Shown here one piece after another: positions 1 to 6,222 of a DNA stretch of 12,566 nucleotides. The translations under genes and the position numbers were made by a program. The stretch comes from an uncultured Collinsella sp. Lineage in GTDB: Bacteria; Actinomycetota; Coriobacteriia; Coriobacteriales; Coriobacteriaceae. Under the pieces are notes generated by a model. The model worked only from the letters and a program-made list of their open reading frames with translations, searched no databases and was not told the origin of the DNA. The first letter of the stretch is position 1. Every line of letters starts with the position of its first letter. The stretch is taken from assembly GCA_900548565.1 (NCBI GenBank), contig URKV01000046.1:1-12566 (forward strand), in the 5' to 3' direction.

Positions 1-48
1 TCTACACGCGTAAGATCGTCGGCAGCGTCAGATGTGTATAAGAGACAG
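1..48 (+). other. Nextera Read 1 adapter with i5 index (not genomic)
   Basis: This is sequencing-library sequence. Bases 1-7 are the tail of the P5 adapter, 8-15 (GCGTAAGA) match a Nextera i5 index as I remember it (N/S517), 16-29 are the Read 1 overhang, and 30-48 are the 19-bp Tn5 mosaic end AGATGTGTATAAGAGACAG. Genomic sequence begins at about 49. The last five adapter bases (GACAG) also precede the second copy of the ACTTAAATGA repeat at 135, so the exact boundary is uncertain by up to about five bases. Confidence 0.98.
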
Positions 49-199
49 ACTTAAATGAGTGGCCGTTGAAATGCCGGCACCTGGGGGCGTTCATTTTCTG
101 TCGGCAGCTGGGGACGACCATTCATTGGGGACAGACTTAAATGACCAGTCGTTGGGGGGGCAGTCTCTATGTGCCGGCAGTTTGGGACGATCCTTTGAT
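49..199. repeat. Degenerate G-rich intergenic repeats
   Basis: The stretch is built from diverged short repeats and has no credible gene. ACTTAAATGA occurs at 49-58 and 135-144 (86 bp apart). A second motif, roughly G-Y-CGGCA followed by CTGGGGACG and TTCATT, occurs at 73-95, 100-126 and 173-199 with point changes. The words GGGGAC and GGGACGA recur. Such G-rich decayed repeats look like dispersed intergenic elements of Collinsella-like genomes, but that is recollection and was not checked. The left part is cut by the adapter, so the array may continue upstream. Confidence 0.5.
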
Positions 200-294
200 G
201 TCTGATGCCCCCAGTGGGGTGAAGTAATACAGCTGGGTCTGTCTTTTAGGGCTTTGGTGTTCCGTCCCTTTATGTTTCACAAGGATCGTCGCAT

Positions 295-430
295 GCGCAT
301 TTACGCGCATAGCCTTGCGCGATAATGCGCATAGCCGCGCAAACATCTGCCAACTATGGCTAAATAATGACCGATAAGCAAATAAATACGCAAACACGAG
401 CAGATACGCGCGCAATTGTGCGACTATAGG
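295..430 (+). promoter_or_regulatory. Putative control region of the oxidoreductase-DeoR operon
   Basis: GCGCAT occurs at 295-300, 305-310 and 327-332, and the longer form GCGCATAGCC is repeated exactly at 305-314 and 327-336 (22 bp apart, about two helical turns). A near-palindrome with 7-bp arms centred between 415 and 416 (CGCGCAA/TTGTGCG, one mismatch) lies 51 bp before the start codon, followed by a possible -10 TATAGG at 425. GATAAT at 321-326 is another possible -10. These are plausible operator or promoter elements for the DeoR-type regulator encoded downstream, but no classical -35 is convincing. The remainder of 200-473 shows no gene. Confidence 0.35.
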
Positions 431-473
431 GTTGTTAGAAATGAAGAACTTCCGATGACTCAGGAGGCACATC

Positions 474-1553
474 ATGGCAGATTCCAAACAGGCTCCGCTC
501 GACGCCGAGGCAGCCGCAAAGGCGGCGTTTGCCTCGGTCCAGAATCAGCCGTTCCCAAACGACATCTTTACGGCTCCCGAGCTTCGCTGGGCAGTGATCG
601 GGTGCGGTGTTATCGCCAACCAAATGGCCCAGTCCCTCGCGCTGGCCGGCCGCAAGCTCGCGGGTGTCGCCAACCGTACGCTTTCCAAAGCCCAGGCTTT
701 TGCCGAGCAGTATGGCGTCGAGAAGGTGTACGAGACGGTCGAGGACCTCTACGCCGATCCGGACATCGACGCCGTCTATATCACCACGCCGCACAACACG
801 CATATCACCTACCTGCGAGCCGCTCTGGCAGCTGGTAAGCACGTGCTCTGCGAGAAGGCCATTACCCTCAATTCCGCTGAGCTCGACGAGGCGCGTGCCA
901 TCGCCGACGAGCACAACGTCGTCCTTATGGACGCCACCACGGTGCTTCACATGCCCTTGTATCAGGAGCTGCGTCGTCGCATGGATGCTGGCGAGTTCGG
1001 CCGCATGAACCTCGCTCAGCTCAACTTTGGCAGCTACAAGGAGTACGGCGATTTGACCAATCGTTTCTACAATCGCAACCTTGCTGGCGGTGCCATGCTC
1101 GATATTGGCGTGTATGCCCTGTCCGTCATGCGCCTCTTTATGGCAAGCCAGCCCGCCGAGGTCGTTTCGCTGGGCAACACCTGTGAGACCGGCGTGGACG
1201 TTGCGGGCGGCATCGTCTGCCGTAATGCCGAGCAGCAGCTGGGTGTTGTGAGCCTTACGCTCCACTCCAAGCAGCCCAAGCGCTCGGTCATCAGCTTTGA
1301 CAAGTGCTATATCGAGGTCAACGAGTATCCGCGTGCCGATCACGCGACCATCGTGTGGACTGCGGACGGTCACCGCGAGGAGGTCCACGCCGGCACCGAG
1401 GCTTACGCCCTTTGCTATGAGATGGCCGATCTTGAGCAGGCCGTTGCCGGCGACGACTCCAAGCGCGAGCTGCTGGATTATGCTTCTGATGTGATGGAGC
1501 TCATGACCAAGCTTCGTGCCGACTGGGGAGTCGTGTACCCCGAGGAGGAGTAA
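474..1553 (+). CDS. Gfo/Idh/MocA-family NAD(P)-dependent oxidoreductase
   Basis: This 359-aa protein is a cytosolic oxidoreductase of the glucose-fructose oxidoreductase/inositol dehydrogenase/MocA fold. After an unusual alanine-rich N-terminal extension of about 36 residues comes a Rossmann nucleotide site with G43-x-G45-x-x-A48. The segment TTPHNTH (104-110) and the motif at 127-129 follow the family pattern, except that the usual Glu-Lys-Pro is Glu-Lys-Ala; the functional lysine (K128) is kept. The C-terminal substrate domain carries AGGAMLDIGVY (204-214), typical of the dihydrodiol-dehydrogenase-like branch. The start follows a strong AGGAGG at 462-467 with a 6-base spacer. The stop lies three bases before the next gene, a DeoR regulator, which suggests the substrate is a sugar, polyol or derivative. 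The exact substrate cannot be read from sequence. Confidence 0.93.
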   Translation: MADSKQAPLDAEAAAKAAFASVQNQPFPNDIFTAPELRWAVIGCGVIANQMAQSLALAGRKLAGVANRTLSKAQAFAEQYGVEKVYETVEDLYADPDIDAVYITTPHNTHITYLRAALAAGKHVLCEKAITLNSAELDEARAIADEHNVVLMDATTVLHMPLYQELRRRMDAGEFGRMNLAQLNFGSYKEYGDLTNRFYNRNLAGGAMLDIGVYALSVMRLFMASQPAEVVSLGNTCETGVDVAGGIVCRNAEQQLGVVSLTLHSKQPKRSVISFDKCYIEVNEYPRADHATIVWTADGHREEVHAGTEAYALCYEMADLEQAVAGDDSKRELLDYASDVMELMTKLRADWGVVYPEEE

Positions 1554-1556
1554 GCA

Positions 1557-2303
1557 ATGCTTGCGGAGGATAGGCTCAACGCGATTGTGTCGATGGTGCA
1601 GCGGGCTGGCTCGGTTACTGTGCCAGAGCTTGCCGATACCCTGGGCGTGACGGCGTCCACCATTCGGCGCGACCTGCAGACGCTCGACCGAGCGCACCGC
1701 ATCGCCAAGGTCCACGGTGGAGCGACGAGTCTTGAGCGCGCGCACGTGACGCGCGACCTAACGCTCAATGAGCGCAGTGACCTCCATAACGACGACAAGG
1801 AGCGTATCTGCGCCCGTGCGGCGGCGCTTGTGGAGCCTGAGAGCTTTGTATACATCGATTCGGGTTCGACAACGCTCAGACTCATCGAGCATCTTCCGCA
1901 TCTCGAATCGGTCACCTATGTGACTGATTCCGTGCTCCATGCTCAGCATCTCGCTGTGCGCGGCATGCGCACCGTGGTGCTGGGCGGCGAGCTTAAACCC
2001 GAGACCGAGGCGCTCGTTGGCCCCGATGCTCTGGCAACCCTAGACCGCTACAACTTTAACTGCGGCTTTTGGGGTTCTAACGGCATTGCCGCCGAGCAGG
2101 GCTTCACCACACCGGATATCGAGGAAGCGCAGGTCAAGCGTATCTCGATGCGCCATGCCGCCAAACGCTTCGTAATCTCGGACGCCAGTAAATTTGGTAT
2201 GGTGGCGCCCATCAAGTTCGCGGACTTCCGAGACGCAACGATTATTACCGCAGGCGAGGTCCCCACCAAGTACCGGGCAATGGACAACGTCATCACGGTC
2301 TAG
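1557..2303 (+). CDS. DeoR-family transcriptional regulator
   Basis: This 248-aa DNA-binding regulator has the classic DeoR layout. An N-terminal winged helix-turn-helix spans residues 1-57, with the recognition segment VTASTIRRDLQTLD (31-44) and the wing ending in VHGGA. A DeoRC effector domain follows, containing DSGSTT (101-106), VLGGEL (141-146) and NGIAAEQGFTTPDIEEAQVKR-type residues near 175-195, where phosphorylated sugars bind in characterised members. Its ribosome site (GAGGAG at 1545-1550) lies inside the last codons of the oxidoreductase gene, so the two are probably translationally coupled and co-transcribed. Family precedent suggests repression of its own operon, relieved by a phosphosugar. 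A terminator lies about 90 bp downstream. The family call is firm; the effector is unknown. Confidence 0.94.
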   Translation: MLAEDRLNAIVSMVQRAGSVTVPELADTLGVTASTIRRDLQTLDRAHRIAKVHGGATSLERAHVTRDLTLNERSDLHNDDKERICARAAALVEPESFVYIDSGSTTLRLIEHLPHLESVTYVTDSVLHAQHLAVRGMRTVVLGGELKPETEALVGPDALATLDRYNFNCGFWGSNGIAAEQGFTTPDIEEAQVKRISMRHAAKRFVISDASKFGMVAPIKFADFRDATIITAGEVPTKYRAMDNVITV

Positions 2304-2396
2304 CAGCAGGGGACGGGCTAAGACCAAAACCGCCGCGAAGGCGCCTGTCCCCATTGTGGTGGTTAGCAACGGAAACCGAGTAGTTTTCTCAATAGA

Positions 2397-2431
2397 AAAG
2401 CGGCAACGTCCATCACGGGCGTTGCCGCTTT
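2397..2431 (+). terminator. Intrinsic terminator after the DeoR gene
   Basis: A perfect 12-bp inverted repeat, AAAGCGGCAACG (2397-2408) and CGTTGCCGCTTT (2420-2431), encloses an 11-base loop and is followed by a short, impure T-rich stretch (TTTCGTTGT). It sits 94 bp after the DeoR stop codon. The A-tract on the left arm means it could also act on minus-strand transcripts. Confidence 0.85.
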
Positions 2432-2449
2432 CGTTGTCTACCGGTTTTG

Positions 2450-2665
2450 TCTAAGTCTGTAACAACTGGACCGCTAAAAGTGGGCTAGGTGTTACAGATC
2501 GAGATACTTCCGAGCCGCACCGTCCCTTTGTCTCAATCTGTAACATCTGGGACCGATTTTGCCGAGTTATTGTTACAGATTGAGATTTTTCCTTGAGAGG
2601 GATTCGAATGTCTCGATCTATAACAAATAGACCGGAAAATGGGTTCTAACTGTTACAGATCGAGA
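2450..2665. repeat. Array of three 55-bp palindromic units at 80-81-bp period
   Basis: Three units (2450-2504, 2531-2585, 2611-2665) each have two 15-bp inverted arms around a 25-base centre. The middle unit is a perfect palindrome: TCTCAATCTGTAACA (2531-2545) against TGTTACAGATTGAGA (2571-2585). Unit 3 pairs 14 of 15 and unit 1 pairs 12 of 15. All three centres are exactly 25 bases and share GACCG near their left end plus an A4 or T4 run. The spacers (26 and 25 bases) are unrelated. No coding potential is evident. The array lies between two terminators of converging transcription units. It could be a small non-autonomous mobile element, REP/BIME-like DNA, a set of protein-binding sites, or RNA hairpins. 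Confidence 0.9.
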
Positions 2666-2716
2666 CGTTTTGGGACCGCGGCTGAGCCATCGTGGCGGCT
2701 TGACGTTTTCCCAGAT

Positions 2717-2757
2717 AAAACCTGCCAAAATAAACCTGTCCCTTTTCGGCAGGTTTT
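2717..2757 (-). terminator. Intrinsic terminator after the pseudouridine synthase gene
   Basis: On the minus strand the arms AAAACCTGCC (2757-2748) and GGCAGGTTTT (2726-2717) form a 10-bp perfect stem with a 21-base loop and a terminal T run. The left arm overlaps the TAA stop codon of the pseudouridine synthase gene. It is symmetric enough to stop plus-strand transcripts too. Confidence 0.85.
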
Positions 2758-3415
2758 AGGGCTCCCAGGGGCAGGGGGCTTCGATGTGGATGTGCTCGCC
2801 GGTTACGGGATGCGTGAAGGACACGCTGTGGGCGTGGAGCATCAGGCCGCAGGGGCGCGGCGTTCCGTACAGGTCGTCGCCAACCAGGGGATGATGCTCG
2901 CTTGCCAGGTGCACACGGATTTGGTGCTTGCGGCCGGTGAGCAACTCGACATCGATATACGAGCGCGCGGGCAGGCCACGACGGCTCTTAAGACGTTTGA
3001 GCACCTTCACGCGAGTTTGAGACGGCTTGCCGCTGGCGCCGACGCGCATCTTTCGGCTGTCGTGACGGTCGCGGGCGATGGGCTTGTCGATGAGCTTCTC
3101 GTTCCAGTCGATCTTGCCCTCGGCCAGCGCCAGATAGTGCTTTTCGAAGGCGTGGTCGATGACCATTTGGTCAAAGGCGGGCTGCGTCTGCTTGTCGAGC
3201 GAAAACAACACCACGCCGGTGGTGTTGCGGTCCAGGCGGTTGAGCGGCTGCATGTCAGTCGCGGCAAAGCCGTCGCCCATCGCCAGCAACAGATCGCTGG
3301 CGTAGTCGGTGAGCGTGCGCTCGCCGGTGCCGTCGCCGTGGACGATCATGCCGGCGGGCTTGTCGATGGCCATGAGCCAGGCGTCGCAGTAGAGGACTTG
3401 AGGTTCTTCGTTCAC
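2756..3415 (-). CDS. RluA-family RNA pseudouridine synthase
   Basis: The 219-aa product belongs to the RluA/TruC-type pseudouridine synthases, which isomerise uridine in rRNA or tRNA. It has the family landmarks: IDKPAGMIVH (17-26), the catalytic loop RLDRNTTG (60-67) with catalytic D62, and GRKHQIRVHLA near the C-terminal half. There is no N-terminal S4 RNA-binding domain, so it is a short RluA- or TruC-like form. The residue before the RLD motif is asparagine (N59), where histidine is usual. The start is GTG, chosen because GAAAGG lies 7 bases upstream. It is 15 bp downstream of the U32 gene and evidently shares its transcript. The target RNA position cannot be assigned. Confidence 0.9.
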   Translation of the reverse strand: MNEEPQVLYCDAWLMAIDKPAGMIVHGDGTGERTLTDYASDLLLAMGDGFAATDMQPLNRLDRNTTGVVLFSLDKQTQPAFDQMVIDHAFEKHYLALAEGKIDWNEKLIDKPIARDRHDSRKMRVGASGKPSQTRVKVLKRLKSRRGLPARSYIDVELLTGRKHQIRVHLASEHHPLVGDDLYGTPRPCGLMLHAHSVSFTHPVTGEHIHIEAPCPWEP

Positions 3416-3430
3416 GTGTAAGCCTTTCGG

Positions 3431-5923
3431 TTAGCTAATTCCCACAAACATGCAGCCCGAGGTGGCGCCACGCAGGCGGGCGGCGGGCTTGCGGCCGGCC
3501 TGTGCTGCTTCGACGGCACGACGGACGCGGGCGACGGCACGGCCCACCTCATCTGTCTCGAGCAGCGTTCCGTCTACCATGAGACGACGCACGCCGGCAT
3601 CGAGCAGCTGAGGAACCTGCGGCGTGAGGTCGATGGGGTAGGCGTCGTACAGGCGAGAGCGGCCATGGATGTCGGTGCGTACGGGCATGACCTTGCCGTC
3701 GATATTCTTGAGTGACAGCTTGCGGGCGCGCAGGCGGCAGTTAGCGCAATCGTGGATGCAGCCATTGGCCACCTGCAGGATGCAGTGCTCACTCGTCATA
3801 ACGCGCGGGCGGCCGAACACAGTGATGCCCAGGGCTGCGGGCGCGGCGGTGCCAAGCGAGACGATCTCGTCGAGCGTGATCTCGGGCGAGAGCCAAAACG
3901 CACCGGCTCCGCGCTCGGCAAGTGCCTCCATGCAGGGCGTGTTATGCACCGGCAGGCAAGAGCGAATCTCGGCCGTGGCGCCGGCATGAGCGGCTACGGC
4001 GAGCTCGGAGATATTGCCGACGGCGACGGTGGCTCCGGCATTGATCCAAGGATCGACGCGCTCGTGGTCGACGGCGCGGCAGACCTCGTCGAGTACGGGC
4101 ACGATACCCTGCTCAAATGCATCGGCAGGGGAGAGTCCGACAGCCTCGAGCGCGTCGGTGGTCATATAGATGCGCGTTGCACCCTCCGCGCGGGCTGCCT
4201 CGGCGGCCTCGAGCGAGGTGACGGTGGCGCAGATCTGCGGCTCGTCGCGGTAGTGCTTGGGCATGGGGTGCGTACATTTGTCGAGCACCGGCAACTCGAG
4301 CGTTTTTGCGCGCTCCTCGTACGGTGCCAGAATGGCCTCTTCCAGCGCCTTACAAGCGGCGGCGCGCACCTTGTGCACGGCGGAGAAGCCCATGCCGCAG
4401 CCCTCATCGAGCGCCACATCAAAGCTTGCGGCCTCAAAGGGAGAGGAGCCCATGCGCCCGACGTGCTCAACCAGGTCTGCCGCCTCGACGGCGCGCGTCT
4501 TGGCGGCCTCGACGGTGAAGCCCGTGGCGGTGGCGGTGAGCGCGGGGTTGTCACAGCAGGTGAGCGTGACAGTAAACGGCTCGCCCAGGCGCGCCGCGAC
4601 GGACACGTCAACAGCTCGGCGGCGCAGCACATCGCGCTTGAGCGCGGCGCCGGCGGCGTCGATGGCGCGCTGACTGCGAATCACGCGTACACGGCAGCCC
4701 TCGGGCATGCTGCGGGGCACGCGGCACTCAATGATGTCACCGGCGGCGGCATCATCGGCGGCAATGGTGGTCAGGAACTGGTCAAACTCGTTATCGTGGC
4801 GAAGCTCCAGCAGGTCGCCTTTGCCCACGGGCTCAAACAGCTCAATGCGGGCGATGGCGGCGCGGCGACGGCGGTCGTCGGACTTGAGGCCGCGCACATC
4901 GCGGTTGGCCGGGCGGCTGCCCAGCACCGTGCCCACGATCTGGCCGCGGTTGTTGGAACGCTCATAGCTCATCATCTCGTCGCCCGAGGTGCCGTCCTGA
5001 TAGGCGTGCGTAAAGTCGCGGTTGAAGCAGCGCTTGAGCTGGCGCTGGCGGGCGGCTTCCTCGTCCTTGGCAACGGCGGCTCCGGATAGCATGTCGTCAA
5101 TTTCGTGACGATACACATCAACGATGGAGTACACGTAATCGGGTGCCTTCATGCGGCCCTCGAGCTTGAGCGATGCGGCGCCGGCGTCATACAGACGGCG
5201 AACAAGCTGTGAGGTGTTGGTGTCACGCGGGCACAGCGCGCGCTCGCGACCGGCAGGGGAGAGCGCGCGGCCGTTCTCGTCGATCAGCTCGTAAGGCAAG
5301 CGACAGGGCTGAGCGCACATGCCGCGGTTGGCCGAGCGGCCCGCCATGGCAAAGCTCGAGAGCAGGCATAGGCCCGAGTAGCAAAAGCAGATGGCACCGT
5401 GGCTAAAGACCTCCAGGTCAACGTCGGGCGCGGCGTCGTGGATGGCGGCGATCTCGTCGATGGAGAGCTCGCGCGAGAGAGTCACGCGGTCGGCGCCCTG
5501 CTCGCGGCACCAAAGCGTTCCGCGGTCATCATGGATGTTCGCCTGGGTCGAGATGTGCGTCTCGATGCCGGGCATCGTGCGCTTGACCTCAAAGAACAGG
5601 CCCCAGTCCTGGATGATGAAGGCGTCGGCGCCCAGCGTGGAGCAGCGATGGATGAGTTGCAGCGCATCGCCCATCTCGGACTGCTTGATGACGATGTTGA
5701 CCGTGACGTAGACGCGCGACCCGGCTAGATGTGCGGCGCGGCAGGCTTGCTCAAAGGCCTCGTCGGTAAAGTTGGTGGCCTTGCGGCGGGCGTTGAAGCT
5801 GCCCATGCCGCAATAGATGGCGTCTGCCCCCGCGGCGAGTGCGGCGGCAAAGGGCTCGGGCCCTCCGGCGGGCGCCAAAAGCTCGGGTCTGCGGTTGGTG
5901 GTTCGACTGGCGGTTGCGGTCAT
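3431..5923 (-). CDS. U32-family protein, RlhA/YhbU-like (RNA hydroxylation type)
   Basis: This 830-aa protein carries a U32 'peptidase' domain at the N-terminus: ELLAPAGGPEPFAAALAAGA at 14-33, HISTQANI at 123-130, and HGAICFCYSGLC through CAQPCR at 175-208. C179, C186, C203 and C207 match the four cysteines that carry a Fe-S cluster in RlhA and TrhP, E. coli members that hydroxylate a 23S rRNA cytidine and tRNA wobble uridine from prephenate-derived input. Residues about 360-540 resemble the DUF3656 'collagenase' segment. A C-terminal domain has a second cluster, C714, C722, C726 and C729, followed by a DIHGR-type motif (751-755). The annotation as peptidase is historical; RNA modification is likelier. 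The start has AAAGG 6 bases upstream. The next gene, 15 bp away, is a pseudouridine synthase, consistent with an RNA-modification operon. Confidence 0.9.
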   Translation of the reverse strand: MTATASRTTNRRPELLAPAGGPEPFAAALAAGADAIYCGMGSFNARRKATNFTDEAFEQACRAAHLAGSRVYVTVNIVIKQSEMGDALQLIHRCSTLGADAFIIQDWGLFFEVKRTMPGIETHISTQANIHDDRGTLWCREQGADRVTLSRELSIDEIAAIHDAAPDVDLEVFSHGAICFCYSGLCLLSSFAMAGRSANRGMCAQPCRLPYELIDENGRALSPAGRERALCPRDTNTSQLVRRLYDAGAASLKLEGRMKAPDYVYSIVDVYRHEIDDMLSGAAVAKDEEAARQRQLKRCFNRDFTHAYQDGTSGDEMMSYERSNNRGQIVGTVLGSRPANRDVRGLKSDDRRRRAAIARIELFEPVGKGDLLELRHDNEFDQFLTTIAADDAAAGDIIECRVPRSMPEGCRVRVIRSQRAIDAAGAALKRDVLRRRAVDVSVAARLGEPFTVTLTCCDNPALTATATGFTVEAAKTRAVEAADLVEHVGRMGSSPFEAASFDVALDEGCGMGFSAVHKVRAAACKALEEAILAPYEERAKTLELPVLDKCTHPMPKHYRDEPQICATVTSLEAAEAARAEGATRIYMTTDALEAVGLSPADAFEQGIVPVLDEVCRAVDHERVDPWINAGATVAVGNISELAVAAHAGATAEIRSCLPVHNTPCMEALAERGAGAFWLSPEITLDEIVSLGTAAPAALGITVFGRPRVMTSEHCILQVANGCIHDCANCRLRARKLSLKNIDGKVMPVRTDIHGRSRLYDAYPIDLTPQVPQLLDAGVRRLMVDGTLLETDEVGRAVARVRRAVEAAQAGRKPAARLRGATSGCMFVGIS

Positions 5924-5955
5924 ATCCTGCCTTTCAAAATGCTCAGATATTCAAA

Positions 5956-5961
5956 AGTATA
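5956..5961 (-). promoter_or_regulatory. Possible -10 element for the U32 operon
   Basis: Read on the minus strand these bases are TATACT, five of six matches to the -10 consensus, 33 bp before the U32 start codon. No good -35 is found 16-18 bases upstream, so this is a weak call. Confidence 0.3.
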
Positions 5962-6041
5962 GTGGTGCCGTTGCGGCAGGCGATGCCCGTGCTCCAAGCG
6001 GGATAAAGTCTTCAGCAGCTTGGGCTGGCTGACCCCGTGAA

Positions 6042-6058
6042 GAACCGTTCAGCGGTTC
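6042..6058. other. Short hairpin in the U32-ridA divergent region
   Basis: GAACCG (6042-6047) and CGGTTC (6053-6058) form a perfect 6-bp stem with a 5-base loop, flanked by CCCC at 6033-6036 and GGGG at 6059-6062, which could extend it over a bulge. It has no T run and lies upstream of the ridA promoter, so it could be an operator or part of the U32 upstream region. The function is unknown. Confidence 0.4.
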
Positions 6059-6105
6059 GGGGAAACCGTTGGGCGATAAATTATTCTCGCAAACTGATAA
6101 TATTC

Positions 6106-6144
6106 TTGCATCGCACGGAAACCTTGATTACTATCCCAATCAAG
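6106..6144 (+). promoter_or_regulatory. ridA promoter with overlapping operator-like inverted repeat
   Basis: TTGCAT (6106-6111), a 17-base spacer and TACTAT (6129-6134) form a plausible housekeeping-sigma promoter for ridA. A perfect inverted repeat, CTTGATT (6123-6129), 8 bases, AATCAAG (6138-6144), straddles the -10 and the predicted start of transcription, where a repressor would block initiation. The binding protein is not identified. Confidence 0.55.
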
Positions 6145-6190
6145 CGCGGTGTTCAGACCGAACTGTGCCTCCCGGTGCGAACGCCGCGCT
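6143..6190 (+). promoter_or_regulatory. Long stem-loop in the ridA 5' leader
   Basis: AGCGCGGTGTTC (6143-6154) pairs with GAACGCCGCGCT (6179-6190) over 12 bp, with one G-U pair, and an inner ACCG/CGGT stem (6157-6160 with 6173-6176) is stacked inside. The predicted transcript would begin almost exactly at the foot of this stem, and the ribosome site lies 20 bases beyond it. It may protect the 5' end or regulate translation or transcription. It matches no riboswitch class that I can recognise. Confidence 0.5.
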
Positions 6191-6222
6191 CACGCTTTCT
6201 AGTTAACCGTAAGGAGATAAAC

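Noticed and set aside
167..487. 106-codon minus-strand frame in the first intergenic region
   Set aside because: It spans decayed repeats and the promoter area, has no ribosome site of note and no family resemblance.
435..1745. 436-codon minus-strand frame over the oxidoreductase gene
   Set aside because: It is a shadow of the oxidoreductase and DeoR genes, with no recognisable domain and no convincing ribosome site.
2309..2352. GGGGAC/GTCCCC pair after the DeoR stop as a terminator
   Set aside because: The stem is only 6 bp with a 32-base loop and no T run; the strong hairpin at 2397-2431 is the better terminator.
2450..2665. CRISPR array
   Set aside because: The units are 55 bp, internally variable, only three, and no cas gene is near. 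The palindrome geometry fits hairpin elements or binding sites better.
3752..5089. 445-codon plus-strand frame inside the U32 gene
   Set aside because: It is antisense to a clear U32 protein and has shadow-like composition.
6037..6222. Longer in-frame N-terminus for ridA
   Set aside because: The added residues cover the promoter and leader, do not resemble RidA, and the ATG at 6223 has a strong ribosome site.
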